Notes under the pieces: model-generated
Database searches by the model: none
Seen by the model: only the letters and a program-made list of their open reading frames with translations
What the model was told of the DNA's origin: nothing
DNA from: a bacterium
GTDB taxonomy: Bacteria; Desulfobacterota; GWC2-55-46; DRQE01
Length of the DNA stretch: 34,572 bases
Assembly: GCA_027017505.1 (NCBI GenBank)
Contig: JALUQR010000067.1
Span: 1 to 34,572, forward strand
Direction: 5' to 3'
Shown: piece after piece, positions 16,565-24,479 of the stretch
How the letters are laid out: every line of letters starts with the position of its first letter
Position numbering within the stretch: position 1 is the first letter of the stretch
Program-made: the position numbers and the translations under genes

Positions 16565-17287
16565 TTATTTATCTGCGACGGTGAGGATGTTCTGGGTGAC
16601 TATGGTTTTTTCAGCTCCAATCTCTGTAAATAGCAGTGCCCTGTAGAAGAGTTCTGTGAAGCGCCAGAGGAGTGCCCTCATGGTGGTTTTTAATCCTGTT
16701 CCAGCAGGTCTTACAGGGTATACCCTTATGTTTCTGAACCCCACAGAGCTCAGCACCTGGGTTATGCTTCTGCGTGTAAAGGCAAGCTGGTGGGTGAAGT
16801 CTCCGTAGCGTATGCGCCCGAAAAATGGAGACTCACCGTTTGGCACCTGGATGATGATTCTTCCATCCTTTTTGAGTGCCCTGTGGCAGAGCCTGAGTAC
16901 ACAGATGAGCTCCTCCTTTTCCATGTGTTCCAGCACATCCCTGGCTATTATGATGTGGAATCTGTCTTTAACATCCTGCAGGAACTCGCTGAGTTCTGCC
17001 CTCTCTATGTTTTCCACCCCCAGGGCCTTTCCAGCCCTTATCTGCTCCTCGCTGACATCCACACCCATTGCCCTGTGGTAGCCCTCGCTGTGGAGCCACC
17101 ACACGACACTGCCCGTGCCACAGCCCACATCAAGCACATCTATGTCTTTTCTCTGCGGAATAAACCTTGCAAGCTGTGCCCTGTAGACTGCACAGCGCTG
17201 TTCAAACTCCTCAATGCTGGGTTTTCCATCGTGGTGTGATGTGTGGGTGGATATGTAGCGGTTGTAGAGTTCTTTTCTGTAATCCAT
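16565..17287 (-). CDS. Class I SAM-dependent methyltransferase
   Basis: 240 residues. SAM motif I is DVLDVGCGTG (50-59), followed by MGVDVSEEQI for the ribose-binding acidic residue, IIIARDVLEHM for motif III and IIIQVPNGESPFFG after it. That places it with Methyltransf_11/23-type enzymes common in polysaccharide loci. The C-terminus (LWRFTELFYRALLF) is hydrophobic and may contact the membrane. It lies 6 bases from the initiating sugar-transferase gene and 14 bases from the GT4 gene, so it is in the same transcript. A glycan or lipid-carrier-linked sugar is the likely target. Confidence 0.85.
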   Translation of the reverse strand: MDYRKELYNRYISTHTSHHDGKPSIEEFEQRCAVYRAQLARFIPQRKDIDVLDVGCGTGSVVWWLHSEGYHRAMGVDVSEEQIRAGKALGVENIERAELSEFLQDVKDRFHIIIARDVLEHMEKEELICVLRLCHRALKKDGRIIIQVPNGESPFFGRIRYGDFTHQLAFTRRSITQVLSSVGFRNIRVYPVRPAGTGLKTTMRALLWRFTELFYRALLFTEIGAEKTIVTQNILTVADK

Positions 17288-17293
17288 CCTCTG

Positions 17294-18706
17294 TCAGCGT
17301 GCCCCTTCTCTTTTGAGTATAACGGCAACTGTCTTAAGAAGTATAACCACATCGAGCCAGAGGTTCCAGTTTCTCACATACCAGCTGTCGAGTTTCACGC
17401 GGTATTCATAGTCTGTGTTACTCCTTCCGGAGACCTGCCACAGCCCCGTAATGCCAGGAGGCACGGAAAAACACAGCTCTGCGGAGTCCCTGTAATATCT
17501 CTCTATCTCCTCGTGGGTAACGGGCCTTGGTCCCACAAGGCTCATCTCGCCCCTGAGCACATTCAGTATCTGTGGAAGCTCATCAAGGGATGTCCTTCTT
17601 AGAAACCTTCCAACAGAGGTTATCCGAGGGTCATCCTTAAGCTTTCTGTACTTCTGCCATTCCTCTCTTCTTACAGGGTCAGTTGCCAGTATCTCCTCGA
17701 GTCTCTCTTCAGCGTCCACATACATGGTTCTGAACTTGTAGCACATAAAGGGTCTGCCATCCTTGCCTATTCTTGTCTGTCTGAAAAGGGCAGGCCCTGG
17801 TGAGTTAAGCCTTATAATGCAGGATATAACCACCATGAGCACAAAAAGCACAGGAGACAGGAGAACCGCCACCGTGTAGTCAAACCCCCTCTTTATGATG
17901 TAGTTTCCAAGGTGTTCAAGGTTGTTCTTTATCTCTATGACCATTGTCTGCTCGTAGAAGAAGTGCCTGAGTTCTGTGCCCAGCACCGCAATGCCTGATA
18001 TGTCTGGTATATAGAGGGTGTTTTCCACCTTGTGCTGTATCCTGTTTATAATACTTATGAGTCTGTCTCTTTCGAGCTCTGGCTTTGCTATAACCACATC
18101 CTGTATGCGACACAGCTTTATGTACCTTTCAACCCTGTCCACACCGCGGTGCACCTTTATGCCATCTATGGTTCGCACCCCTGTATCATCGTCCACAAAG
18201 CCTGCCACCTCATAGCCCAGGTTTGGCTCGCTCTGGAGGGCAGACCTGGCTGTTCTGCCAGTCTCTCCAGCACCTATTATGAGCACCCTTCTCTTCATAA
18301 GCCCCAGCCTGTATATAAGCCCCTTGAAAAATGGCCTCGTAATGGGCACAATCACAAAGGACATAAGCGCCATGTTCAGTATAACAGCCCTTGAGAACAT
18401 GGCACCCTGTTTGCCAATAAAAAGTATAGCAAATATTATAACCGAGGTGAGCACCACACTCTTCCAGACAAACTTGACCTCATCCCAGAAGGTAAACCTT
18501 CTGGAATATCCACCCTCGTAGACCATCACACCAAACCATATGAAGAATATCCAGTAGTATGTCCAGATGTCTCCGGTGAATTCAGGCAGTCCCTCGAATA
18601 TTACGGGCAAAACCCACCTTCTGAATGCCACAGAAAGGTAAAATACCGCAACTATGGTGATGGCATCGGTTATGAATAGAAGCACTATGCCTGCCCTGTT
18701 CTTCAT
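17294..18706 (-). CDS. Undecaprenyl-phosphate sugar phosphotransferase (WbaP-type initiating enzyme)
   Basis: 470 residues in three parts. Residues 1-135 hold four to five membrane helices. Residues 138-250 form a CoA-binding-like domain with RVLIIGAGETGR. The catalytic bacterial sugar transferase domain begins at about 268 and has SPGPALFRQTRIG, YKFRTM (323-328), SLDELPQ (373-379), VGPRP (391-395) and the C-terminal GITGLWQVSGRS. It moves a hexose-1-phosphate from a UDP-sugar to undecaprenyl phosphate and so starts each repeat unit. The full three-part form matches WbaP/CpsE and not the short PglC type. The sugar is galactose in WbaP and glucose in related enzymes. It cannot be decided here. 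Confidence 0.9.
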   Translation of the reverse strand: MKNRAGIVLLFITDAITIVAVFYLSVAFRRWVLPVIFEGLPEFTGDIWTYYWIFFIWFGVMVYEGGYSRRFTFWDEVKFVWKSVVLTSVIIFAILFIGKQGAMFSRAVILNMALMSFVIVPITRPFFKGLIYRLGLMKRRVLIIGAGETGRTARSALQSEPNLGYEVAGFVDDDTGVRTIDGIKVHRGVDRVERYIKLCRIQDVVIAKPELERDRLISIINRIQHKVENTLYIPDISGIAVLGTELRHFFYEQTMVIEIKNNLEHLGNYIIKRGFDYTVAVLLSPVLFVLMVVISCIIRLNSPGPALFRQTRIGKDGRPFMCYKFRTMYVDAEERLEEILATDPVRREEWQKYRKLKDDPRITSVGRFLRRTSLDELPQILNVLRGEMSLVGPRPVTHEEIERYYRDSAELCFSVPPGITGLWQVSGRSNTDYEYRVKLDSWYVRNWNLWLDVVILLKTVAVILKREGAR

Positions 18707-18757
18707 GGACTCAGAAGATTAAAACCCCAGGTATAATATATCACACCGGCAGGGCGG

Positions 18758-20224
18758 TTACCTCCTAACAATCCCGTAGACCACATACCTTCTGCCCTCT
18801 ACAGGCTCAAAACTCTTAAGTCTCTGAAGCTCCACCCCACCTGTTCTATCAAGTTTTCTAATAATGTGTTTTAAGTTTTTCTCATAACCTGCGATATAAT
18901 CTATATCTTTTTTCTTTATATATTCTCCAAGCTCTTCGGGTGTAAGGCCCTCTTTGAGGTGAACAAAGTTTGCATCCGCGTAGAAACTCACTATGGGTTT
19001 TCTTGCAAGCACAGTTGCACCTGTTCCGTGATTTTCAAGTATCCATCTTCCTGCAAGTCTCTCTGCAAGTCTGTGGGCGTGAAGGGATGTAAGCCCCTGA
19101 TAGAGCTGGGCAACTATTACAGCAACAAGGGTGCAGGCCATAACCAGAGGGGCCCTTTCCCTGAATCTTTCGTGTGCCCAGTGGGTAAATCTTTCAAAGC
19201 CCCATGCAACGAACACAGCAATAAAGGGGGTAAGTCTTACGAAGTATCGCCTTTCAGGAAGAATCAGCATGTGAACCACCGTGTAGACGAGTATTACGAA
19301 TAGAACAAACCTCTCCTTTTCTGTAAAGCCCTCCCTTCTTCTTGCGGCAAGATACCAGACAAAGAATACGAGAAATGGCACAGATAGTGCCTCTGGAAAA
19401 CGGCTGAAGAATACCGCCAGGTTGGAGTTTCCAAGGGTTATGGTATTCAGCATATCGTACAGTACACCCGCTGGTGCCACCTTTGCCGTGATGGTAACAG
19501 TGCCCGTTCTTTCGTATAGGAAGACAAGATAAAACAGTGCGACCACAACGAATACGAGCCATCCACAGCCTATAAGAACTGCCCTTATGTGCCAGTCCCT
19601 TTTAAGCTCTTTCAGGTTTCTCAAGGCTATCCAGAGGGTGAATATCATGAGGAATCCAAGGGAAACATGTTTATTCAGATATGCCAGTGCGGAGACCACC
19701 CCGACAAGTATCATAACCACCGCCCTTTTTTCCATTACCGCCTTCATTGCAAGCCCCACAACAAGCATGGCAAAAAAGCAGTATGTGGTCTCTCGCAGGG
19801 TCTCTCCAGAGTAGCGTATAAGATATGGGTGCAGACTTATAAAGAATGCGGTAAGAATGCCAGTGCGCTCATCATAGATGGTTCTGCCAAGCCAGAACCC
19901 GAGGGGTATTATGAGAAGCCCGAATACAAGGGATACGAGTCTTGCCGAAAGCTCAAGCTCTCCTGTAAGCGGATAGAGGAGGCTAACAAGCAGTGGATAA
20001 AGTGGCGGGCGTCTGGGGTCTATGGCATCGCTGAACCTGCCCTCAACAAACGCCCTTGCAAGGCCAAGGTCTGTTGCACCGTCAACAGATATGGTAACCG
20101 CACTGGCTATTATGTAGACCCTGAGAAACAGTGCAAACAGAACTATTATGACAAGGCTCTGCCACGGGGATAATCCCCTGAACCACTCTATAAGCCTTAC
20201 AGCCTGTCCGCCAGGGGTGTTCAT
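18758..20224 (-). CDS. GT39/ArnT-like membrane glycosyltransferase
   Basis: 488 residues with about 10-11 membrane helices followed by a soluble C-terminal part (from about 370). The first external loop has an acidic site (VDGATDLGLARAFVEG) and DPRRPPLYPLL, the arrangement of the PMT_2/ArnT superfamily, which uses polyprenyl-phosphate-linked sugars on the periplasmic side. It is the first gene behind a clear promoter. Target could be lipid A, glycan or protein. There is no lipid A context here, so decoration of the locus polysaccharide is the natural guess. Confidence 0.78.
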   Translation of the reverse strand: MNTPGGQAVRLIEWFRGLSPWQSLVIIVLFALFLRVYIIASAVTISVDGATDLGLARAFVEGRFSDAIDPRRPPLYPLLVSLLYPLTGELELSARLVSLVFGLLIIPLGFWLGRTIYDERTGILTAFFISLHPYLIRYSGETLRETTYCFFAMLVVGLAMKAVMEKRAVVMILVGVVSALAYLNKHVSLGFLMIFTLWIALRNLKELKRDWHIRAVLIGCGWLVFVVVALFYLVFLYERTGTVTITAKVAPAGVLYDMLNTITLGNSNLAVFFSRFPEALSVPFLVFFVWYLAARRREGFTEKERFVLFVILVYTVVHMLILPERRYFVRLTPFIAVFVAWGFERFTHWAHERFRERAPLVMACTLVAVIVAQLYQGLTSLHAHRLAERLAGRWILENHGTGATVLARKPIVSFYADANFVHLKEGLTPEELGEYIKKKDIDYIAGYEKNLKHIIRKLDRTGGVELQRLKSFEPVEGRRYVVYGIVRR

Positions 20225-20253
20225 GGAAAATCCTTATTAAAGGGAATTAAGGT

Positions 20254-20282
20254 ATTTTACTTTACACAAGGCTTATAATCAA
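20254..20282 (-). promoter_or_regulatory. Promoter of the GT39-wzx-neuA transcript
   Basis: On the minus strand TTGATT (20282-20277) and TAAAAT (20259-20254) are 17 bases apart. The predicted start is near 20247, with AAGGA before the ATG at 20224. This splits the locus into an rfbAC transcript upstream and a second transcript here. I see no convincing terminator between rfbC and this promoter. Confidence 0.6.
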
Positions 20283-20340
20283 CACAAACGGGAGGGATAA
20301 ACACCCCCTGAAGAGCTCACCTGCCCTGTCTGGAAGGGTT

Positions 20341-20913
20341 TTAATCCTCCTGGAAGGTGAAGTTTATCTCTGCATCCCTGAGTGCTGGTGCAAGGCTATC
20401 CCTGTCTGAAAGCACTATTTCCTCTGCCCTGAGGGGCCACTTTATGGATATATCCCTGTCGTTCCATATTATGGTTCTCTCGTACTCGGGGGAGTATTCT
20501 GCCCCTGACACCTTGTATACAACCTCTGCGACATCTGTGAGCACAAGAAAGCCGTGTGCAAACCCCGGGGGTATCCACAGCATGTATGCGTTATCCTCTG
20601 TAAGCTCTATGCCAAACCACCTTGCAAAGGTTGGGCTACCTTTTCTTATGTCTACTGCAACATCGAACACAGCCCCCCTTATGCATCTTACCAGCTTTCC
20701 CTGTGCCCTCGGGTTGAGCTGGTAGTGCAGTCCCCTGAGCACACCCCTTGCAGAGCGTGAATGGTTGTCCTGCACGAAGGGCTCCCCTATGCCGGCCCTT
20801 TCAAAGTCAGAGTGTTTGTATGTCTCCATGAAAAAGCCCCTCTGGTCTCTGAACACACGGGGCTTTACAAGCACAAGCCCTGGCAGTTCTGTTCTTTCGA
20901 ACTCAAAGGGCAT
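20341..20913 (-). CDS. rfbC: dTDP-4-dehydrorhamnose 3,5-epimerase
   Basis: 190 residues, normal for RfbC. Cupin-fold landmarks are RGFFMETYKHSDF (25-37), QDNHSRSARGVLRGLHYQ (48-65) with catalytic base His63, and the PPGFAHGFLVL segment (115-125). It converts dTDP-4-keto-6-deoxyglucose to the L-rhamnose precursor. It follows rfbA by 6 bases. RfbB and RfbD, needed to complete dTDP-L-rhamnose, are not in the window, so they must be elsewhere or a different 6-deoxy sugar is made. Confidence 0.95.
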   Translation of the reverse strand: MPFEFERTELPGLVLVKPRVFRDQRGFFMETYKHSDFERAGIGEPFVQDNHSRSARGVLRGLHYQLNPRAQGKLVRCIRGAVFDVAVDIRKGSPTFARWFGIELTEDNAYMLWIPPGFAHGFLVLTDVAEVVYKVSGAEYSPEYERTIIWNDRDISIKWPLRAEEIVLSDRDSLAPALRDAEINFTFQED

Positions 20914-20919
20914 GGGCCT

Positions 20920-21804
20920 TCAGAATATCTCCTCTTCTGCAACTTTTTTAAGATATGTGCCGTAGTCTGTCTTATCGAGGCTTTTTGCAGCAACAAGCAG
21001 TGTGTCCTTATCTATCCAGCCGTTTTTGTAGGCTATCTCCTCTATACAGCCTATCATGAGCCCTGTCTTGTTCTCTATGGTCTCTATGAAACTGCTCGCC
21101 TCAAGAAAGCTGTGATGTGTGCCCGTATCAAACCAGGCAAATCCCCTGCCAAGAAGCTTCACCTTGAGGTTACCCCTTCTGAGGTACTCCTGATTTACCG
21201 AGGTTATCTCGAGCTCTCCCCTCCAGGACGGCTTTATGTTTTTTGCTATCTCTATGGCGTGGCTGTCGTAGAAGTACATGCCTGTTACCGCGTAGTTGGA
21301 CTTTGGCTTCTGTGGTTTTTCCTCAAGGGATACCACCCTGCCCTCTTCATCGAACTCCACTATGCCGAACCTTCTGGGCTCATTGACATAGTAGCCGAAC
21401 ACATAGGCACCACCGTTTTCTTCAATGTCCCTTCTTGCCTCCTTCATTATGTTTACGAGCTCGTGTCCGAAGAATATGTTATCGCCGAGCATCATGCACA
21501 GGTTATCTCCCTCTGCGAACTCCTCTGCGAGCACGAGCCCGTCTGCAAGCCCGCGGGGTGAGTCCTGCACGGTGTAGCTTATCCTCATGCCAAGTTTCTC
21601 TCCACCGCCAAAGAGCTTTCTGAAGTTCTCCTCATCCTCGGGGTTTACAACAAAGAGCACCTCCCTTATGCCGAGTAGCATTACCAGAGAAAGTGGATAA
21701 TATATCATGGGTTTGTTGTATATGGGCAGGAAGTGTTTGTTCACAACCACTGTGACAGGATAGAGTCTTGTCCCACTGCCCCCTGCAAGTATGAGGGCCT
21801 TCAT
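20920..21804 (-). CDS. rfbA: Glucose-1-phosphate thymidylyltransferase
   Basis: 294 residues, the length of the RfbA/RmlA long form. It has LILAGGSGTRLYPVT at the N-terminus, then HFLPIYNKPMIYYPLS, and LGDNIFFGH for the metal-binding Asp. It makes dTDP-glucose from dTTP and glucose-1-phosphate. The ATG follows GGAGGG and lies about 27 bases from a predicted transcription start, so this is the promoter-proximal gene of the dTDP-sugar pair. Confidence 0.96.
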   Translation of the reverse strand: MKALILAGGSGTRLYPVTVVVNKHFLPIYNKPMIYYPLSLVMLLGIREVLFVVNPEDEENFRKLFGGGEKLGMRISYTVQDSPRGLADGLVLAEEFAEGDNLCMMLGDNIFFGHELVNIMKEARRDIEENGGAYVFGYYVNEPRRFGIVEFDEEGRVVSLEEKPQKPKSNYAVTGMYFYDSHAIEIAKNIKPSWRGELEITSVNQEYLRRGNLKVKLLGRGFAWFDTGTHHSFLEASSFIETIENKTGLMIGCIEEIAYKNGWIDKDTLLVAAKSLDKTDYGTYLKKVAEEEIF

Positions 21805-21837
21805 ACTTTCCCTCCGTGACCGTATTTTTAGGGTTGG

Positions 21838-21867
21838 ATTCTAACACACCTTCTTAAGGGGTGTCAA
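21838..21867 (-). promoter_or_regulatory. Strong sigma-70-type promoter of rfbA
   Basis: On the minus strand a perfect TTGACA (21867-21862) and TAGAAT (21843-21838) are 18 bases apart. The -35 overlaps the stop codon of the preceding membrane-protein gene. Predicted start is near 21831. Confidence 0.7.
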
Positions 21868-22361
21868 TCTGGTTTTACCGGCCTGCCCTTTATGACGGAG
21901 AACATTACAAACCCTATGACCACCGCAAGTGTTATCTGGAGGGTAACGAAGGAGAGAAGCTTTACCCAGGCAAACTCCTCTGCGACATACACAACAAGCC
22001 AGCCCGATGCAATCTCAAGCAGTGCACTTGCGCATGTAAGCCCTATGCCTGTGAGCTTCCAGCGGGGTGCAAGCTCTGCGAAGGCAAAAAGATGGTTGAG
22101 AAGAATCAGCATAAGTGCGTATGCAAAAAGATGTGCGTGGGTTGTCTCAAGAAGTCCGAGATAGGATACAGGCCCTCTGAAGAGCTCTTCATTACCAAGG
22201 TAGTATTCCACAACCGTCTGATAGCTGAACCCCATCTTTGCGGTGAAAAGAAGTATGTTGGTAAACCAGAAGAGCACTATGAAGAAAAGCCCCAGGATGA
22301 GGCTGAGCCTTGTAAACGGTCTGTTGGGCTCGAGATGGCCACCGTTTGAGAGAAACTTCAC
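21864..22361 (-). CDS. Four-helix membrane protein with conserved-looking His pattern
   Basis: 165 residues from a GTG that overlaps the stop of the FMN-binding gene as GTGA. Four predicted membrane helices lie at about 18-40, 75-95, 103-127 and 133-157. Helix 2 starts with THAHLFAYALMLILLNHLF, placing His75, His77 and His90 on or near one helix. That spacing could hold heme b or a metal ion, though I cannot name the family. It is the last gene of the porin operon and is translationally coupled to the flavoprotein, so a role in passing electrons or metal between membrane and periplasm is plausible. No function is assigned. Confidence 0.75.
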   Translation of the reverse strand: MKFLSNGGHLEPNRPFTRLSLILGLFFIVLFWFTNILLFTAKMGFSYQTVVEYYLGNEELFRGPVSYLGLLETTHAHLFAYALMLILLNHLFAFAELAPRWKLTGIGLTCASALLEIASGWLVVYVAEEFAWVKLLSFVTLQITLAVVIGFVMFSVIKGRPVKPD

Positions 22362-22900
22362 CTTTTCCTCTCCCTTTCAAGTACTGTTTCAAACAAAGCA
22401 AGCACCTTTCTTGTCTCACGCACTATGGTGTTCACACTCAGGGTTGCCCCTGTTACTGTCTGGATGTCCCTTTTTGGCCAGAGGCTGTTGGTAAGTCTTT
22501 TACCCCTGAACTGTGCAAACCAGCGTTTATCAGGCAGGTATTCCTCTGGCTCGTAGAAGGCAACCACCTCCACCATCTTTACAGAGAGGTCAGGGTTCAG
22601 CACCACCATGGTAACCGCGTATCTGGTTCTCACCACATGGCTTACGAATGTCACATAGGCTGTAACCTTTCCGTTTCTGACCCCCCTGTAGTATGTGAAA
22701 AGCCTTGACACCTCTTTTACCCTTGCCCTCTCTGCCACCCTTTTTGCCTCCTCCCTTGTAAGATACAGGGTTATCTTTTCCACCGTTTCTGTGTCTCCAA
22801 ATACCCGCAGGAGGGCCTCATCCCTTGTGTAATAGACCCTCCCGTGGGCTACAGCTGCGGTAAGGCAGAGCAGTATGGCAATCTTTACCACATATGGCAT
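22358..22900 (-). CDS. Exported FMN-binding domain protein (covalent flavin)
   Basis: 180 residues. Residues 1-20 form a signal peptide (MPYVVKIAILLCLTAAVAHG). The C-terminal FMN_bind domain carries TGATLS (150-155), matching the [ST]GA[ST]x[ST] motif to which ApbE/Ftp attaches FMN, with Ser155 the predicted acceptor. Proteins of this type (RnfG, NqrC, and flavoproteins of extracellular electron transfer) carry electrons outside the cytoplasm. The ATG has AAGGAAAGG upstream. It lies 19 bases after the porin gene and overlaps the His-rich membrane protein, so the three act together. I see no apbE in the window. Confidence 0.85.
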   Translation of the reverse strand: MPYVVKIAILLCLTAAVAHGRVYYTRDEALLRVFGDTETVEKITLYLTREEAKRVAERARVKEVSRLFTYYRGVRNGKVTAYVTFVSHVVRTRYAVTMVVLNPDLSVKMVEVVAFYEPEEYLPDKRWFAQFRGKRLTNSLWPKRDIQTVTGATLSVNTIVRETRKVLALFETVLERERKR

Positions 22901-22919
22901 GGCCTTTCCTTACCCCGTG

Positions 22920-24221
22920 TCAGAAGAGAAACCCTATGGCGGTGTTGAACTGGTCTATCTTGTATTCGTCGTATCCTGTACCCTTGCCTGCGGGAAGTGC
23001 TGAATCTGTATCCCTCCACTGGTAGTCAGCCTTGATCACCACATTTGGATGTGGCTTGAAGCTTATACCCATGGTTGTAACGGTTCTTTTAAGTCTGCCA
23101 TCAGGTGTATCACCTGGAAAGACCTGGTCATTGAGGTCATAGCTCTCATATCGTATAAAGGGTTGCAGTGAGTATTCTGTTGAGAGGGCAAGGAGTGTGA
23201 GCAGGTCCACCGCACCCTCAACATACCATCCCTCAACCCTTTTTCCTATGCCACTTGAGCTGAACCATCTGTTTCCATCTATACTGCCCCTTGTGTACAG
23301 TGCCCTGAGTTCCACTGCCTTTATGCGGGCCTCTGCATGAAGTTCCCAGAGCTTTACGGTGCCCCTTCTTGGCTGGCTTACGCTGTCAGCGGACACACCT
23401 CCTCTGGCACTTCCTGCAAGTCCATGGTAGTAGGTTCCTCCAAGTGTTACGCCAGGGGTTAAGGCCCAGTTGAGATTGAGCAGCACTGCTCCCCTGTCTG
23501 CATTTATCTTTGCAGCCTTCTGTCTGCCACTTCTTATCCAGCTTGAGCTCTTAAAGAGGTCTGCCCTGAGCCCGTTTACAACTGCTGTTTTGTATGCCAC
23601 ATTACCCACACTTCCGTATGCCATAAGGCCTATCTCACTCCATGTAGATGGTATTATGTATGTTTCCAGATCGGGCCTGAATGAACCATAATAGACCGAT
23701 GGCTCGTGATACTCGTTTATAAACCCTATGGGCATGAGCATGTAGCCTGCCCTTACATTAAAAGGTTTGGAGAGCATGAAGTCAAGATACATGAATTCAA
23801 CGGTTGTCTCTGCCTTTCTCTTTTCCACATTGCCTATGCCAGCGTGTTCGAACTCAAGTTCTGTGTTCATCACTATCCAGTCGTTGAACTTGTAACCCGT
23901 ATAGAGTATGAACCTGTATATGTCCGCAAGGTCGTTCTTTGAGCTGTGCTGGTAGTTTGCGTACGCTATCTCACCGTATCCACCTATTGAGAGCCCTCGG
24001 TCCACCCCGTAGACCTTTGATGCAGCCGGGCCAAGCCCTGTGTAGGATATATACTCTGGCTCTGCAACAGCCCCGAGCCTGAGTTTTTCCACCTCCTCTG
24101 CGAGCACCTCTATTTTCTGTTCTATCTCCCTTAACCTTTCCTCCCTCTCACCTGCAACAGCAGGCAGAATGCCTGCCACAATGAACCACGCTAACAGAAG
24201 AACCTTCCATGACATCCTCAT
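22920..24221 (-). CDS. Outer-membrane porin with N-terminal coiled coil
   Basis: 433 residues from the ATG at 24221, which has AAGGAGGT 8 bases upstream. A TTG just before it gives one extra residue and a worse spacing. Signal peptide at 1-23 (ending PAVAG), then a short coiled coil (REERLREIEQKIEVLAEEVEKL), typical of trimeric porins. The rest is alternating aromatic beta-strand sequence such as YRFILYTGYKFNDWIVMNTELEFEH, and the chain ends in Phe (FNTAIGFLF), the outer-membrane insertion signal. The substrate is unknown. It resembles phosphate-selective or OprP-like porin families in general layout. The promoter just upstream contains a Fur-box match, so iron starvation may induce it. Confidence 0.85.
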   Translation of the reverse strand: MRMSWKVLLLAWFIVAGILPAVAGEREERLREIEQKIEVLAEEVEKLRLGAVAEPEYISYTGLGPAASKVYGVDRGLSIGGYGEIAYANYQHSSKNDLADIYRFILYTGYKFNDWIVMNTELEFEHAGIGNVEKRKAETTVEFMYLDFMLSKPFNVRAGYMLMPIGFINEYHEPSVYYGSFRPDLETYIIPSTWSEIGLMAYGSVGNVAYKTAVVNGLRADLFKSSSWIRSGRQKAAKINADRGAVLLNLNWALTPGVTLGGTYYHGLAGSARGGVSADSVSQPRRGTVKLWELHAEARIKAVELRALYTRGSIDGNRWFSSSGIGKRVEGWYVEGAVDLLTLLALSTEYSLQPFIRYESYDLNDQVFPGDTPDGRLKRTVTTMGISFKPHPNVVIKADYQWRDTDSALPAGKGTGYDEYKIDQFNTAIGFLF

Positions 24222-24242
24222 CAATGTGTACCTCCTTTCATT

Positions 24243-24271
24243 ATTATATTGATATTAATTATCATTTTCAA
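24243..24271 (-). promoter_or_regulatory. Proximal promoter of the porin operon
   Basis: Minus-strand TTGAAA (24271-24266), 17-base spacer, consensus TATAAT (24248-24243). Transcription would start about 15 bases before the ATG at 24221, leaving just enough room for the AAGGAGGT site. The spacer is occupied by the Fur-like box. Confidence 0.65.
24251..24269. promoter_or_regulatory. Candidate Fur box
   Basis: GATATTAATTATCATTTTC on the plus strand. Its reverse complement agrees with the 19-base Fur consensus at 16 of 19 positions by eye. The core TGATA-N5-TATCA is a perfect inverted repeat. The box lies between the -35 and -10 of the porin promoter, the position expected for repression by iron-loaded Fur. 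The region is AT-rich, which raises the chance-match rate. Confidence 0.6.
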
Positions 24272-24310
24272 CCATCCTGCTTTTAAGATTTCTATCCTTA
24301 CACCGTGCTG

Positions 24311-24470
24311 ACAGGGGCATCACCCCGGAAAAGTACCACCATGACCACACCACCCTTCAATAACAGCCTCGGCCCTGAGTCAGGAATCCGTCAGGACTTT
24401 TTTTTTTTTTTTATCATTTTCAATTATGGATGTCAAGAAAAATCTTCTCTTTCCCGGAGGATGCCCCTGT
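24311..24470. repeat. 160-bp segment bounded by inverted repeats
   Basis: ACAGGGGCATC at 24311-24321 and its perfect reverse complement at 24460-24470 bound this segment. The match continues imperfectly inward to about 24 bp on each side. Inside are a TTGACA/TAAAAA promoter pointing at the porin gene and a 15-base T run (24398-24412). I see no target-site duplication or recombinase gene. It could be an invertible promoter, a MITE remnant, or only an RNA stem. Confidence 0.6.
24408..24436 (-). promoter_or_regulatory. Distal promoter ending in a 15-bp A tract
   Basis: Minus-strand TTGACA (24436-24431), 17 bases, then TAAAAA (24413-24408), which is the start of a 15-A homopolymer (24412-24398 read on the minus strand). 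The predicted start point falls inside the A tract, so tract length would affect initiation or slippage. It would add about 180 bases of leader to the porin mRNA. Confidence 0.45.
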
Positions 24471-24479
24471 AAAAGAGGA

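Noticed and set aside
18707..18757. A separate promoter for the WbaP-type gene (TATATT/TATTAT-like -10).
   Set aside because: No matching -35 is seen at a usable distance, so read-through from the upstream promoter is more likely.
20761..21561. A 266-codon open frame on the plus strand.
   Set aside because: It is antisense to rfbA, whose product is unambiguous.
24398..24412. The 15-T run as the tail of a plus-strand terminator.
   Set aside because: No plus-strand gene lies upstream and the preceding hairpin is weak. It reads better as an A tract after a minus-strand -35.
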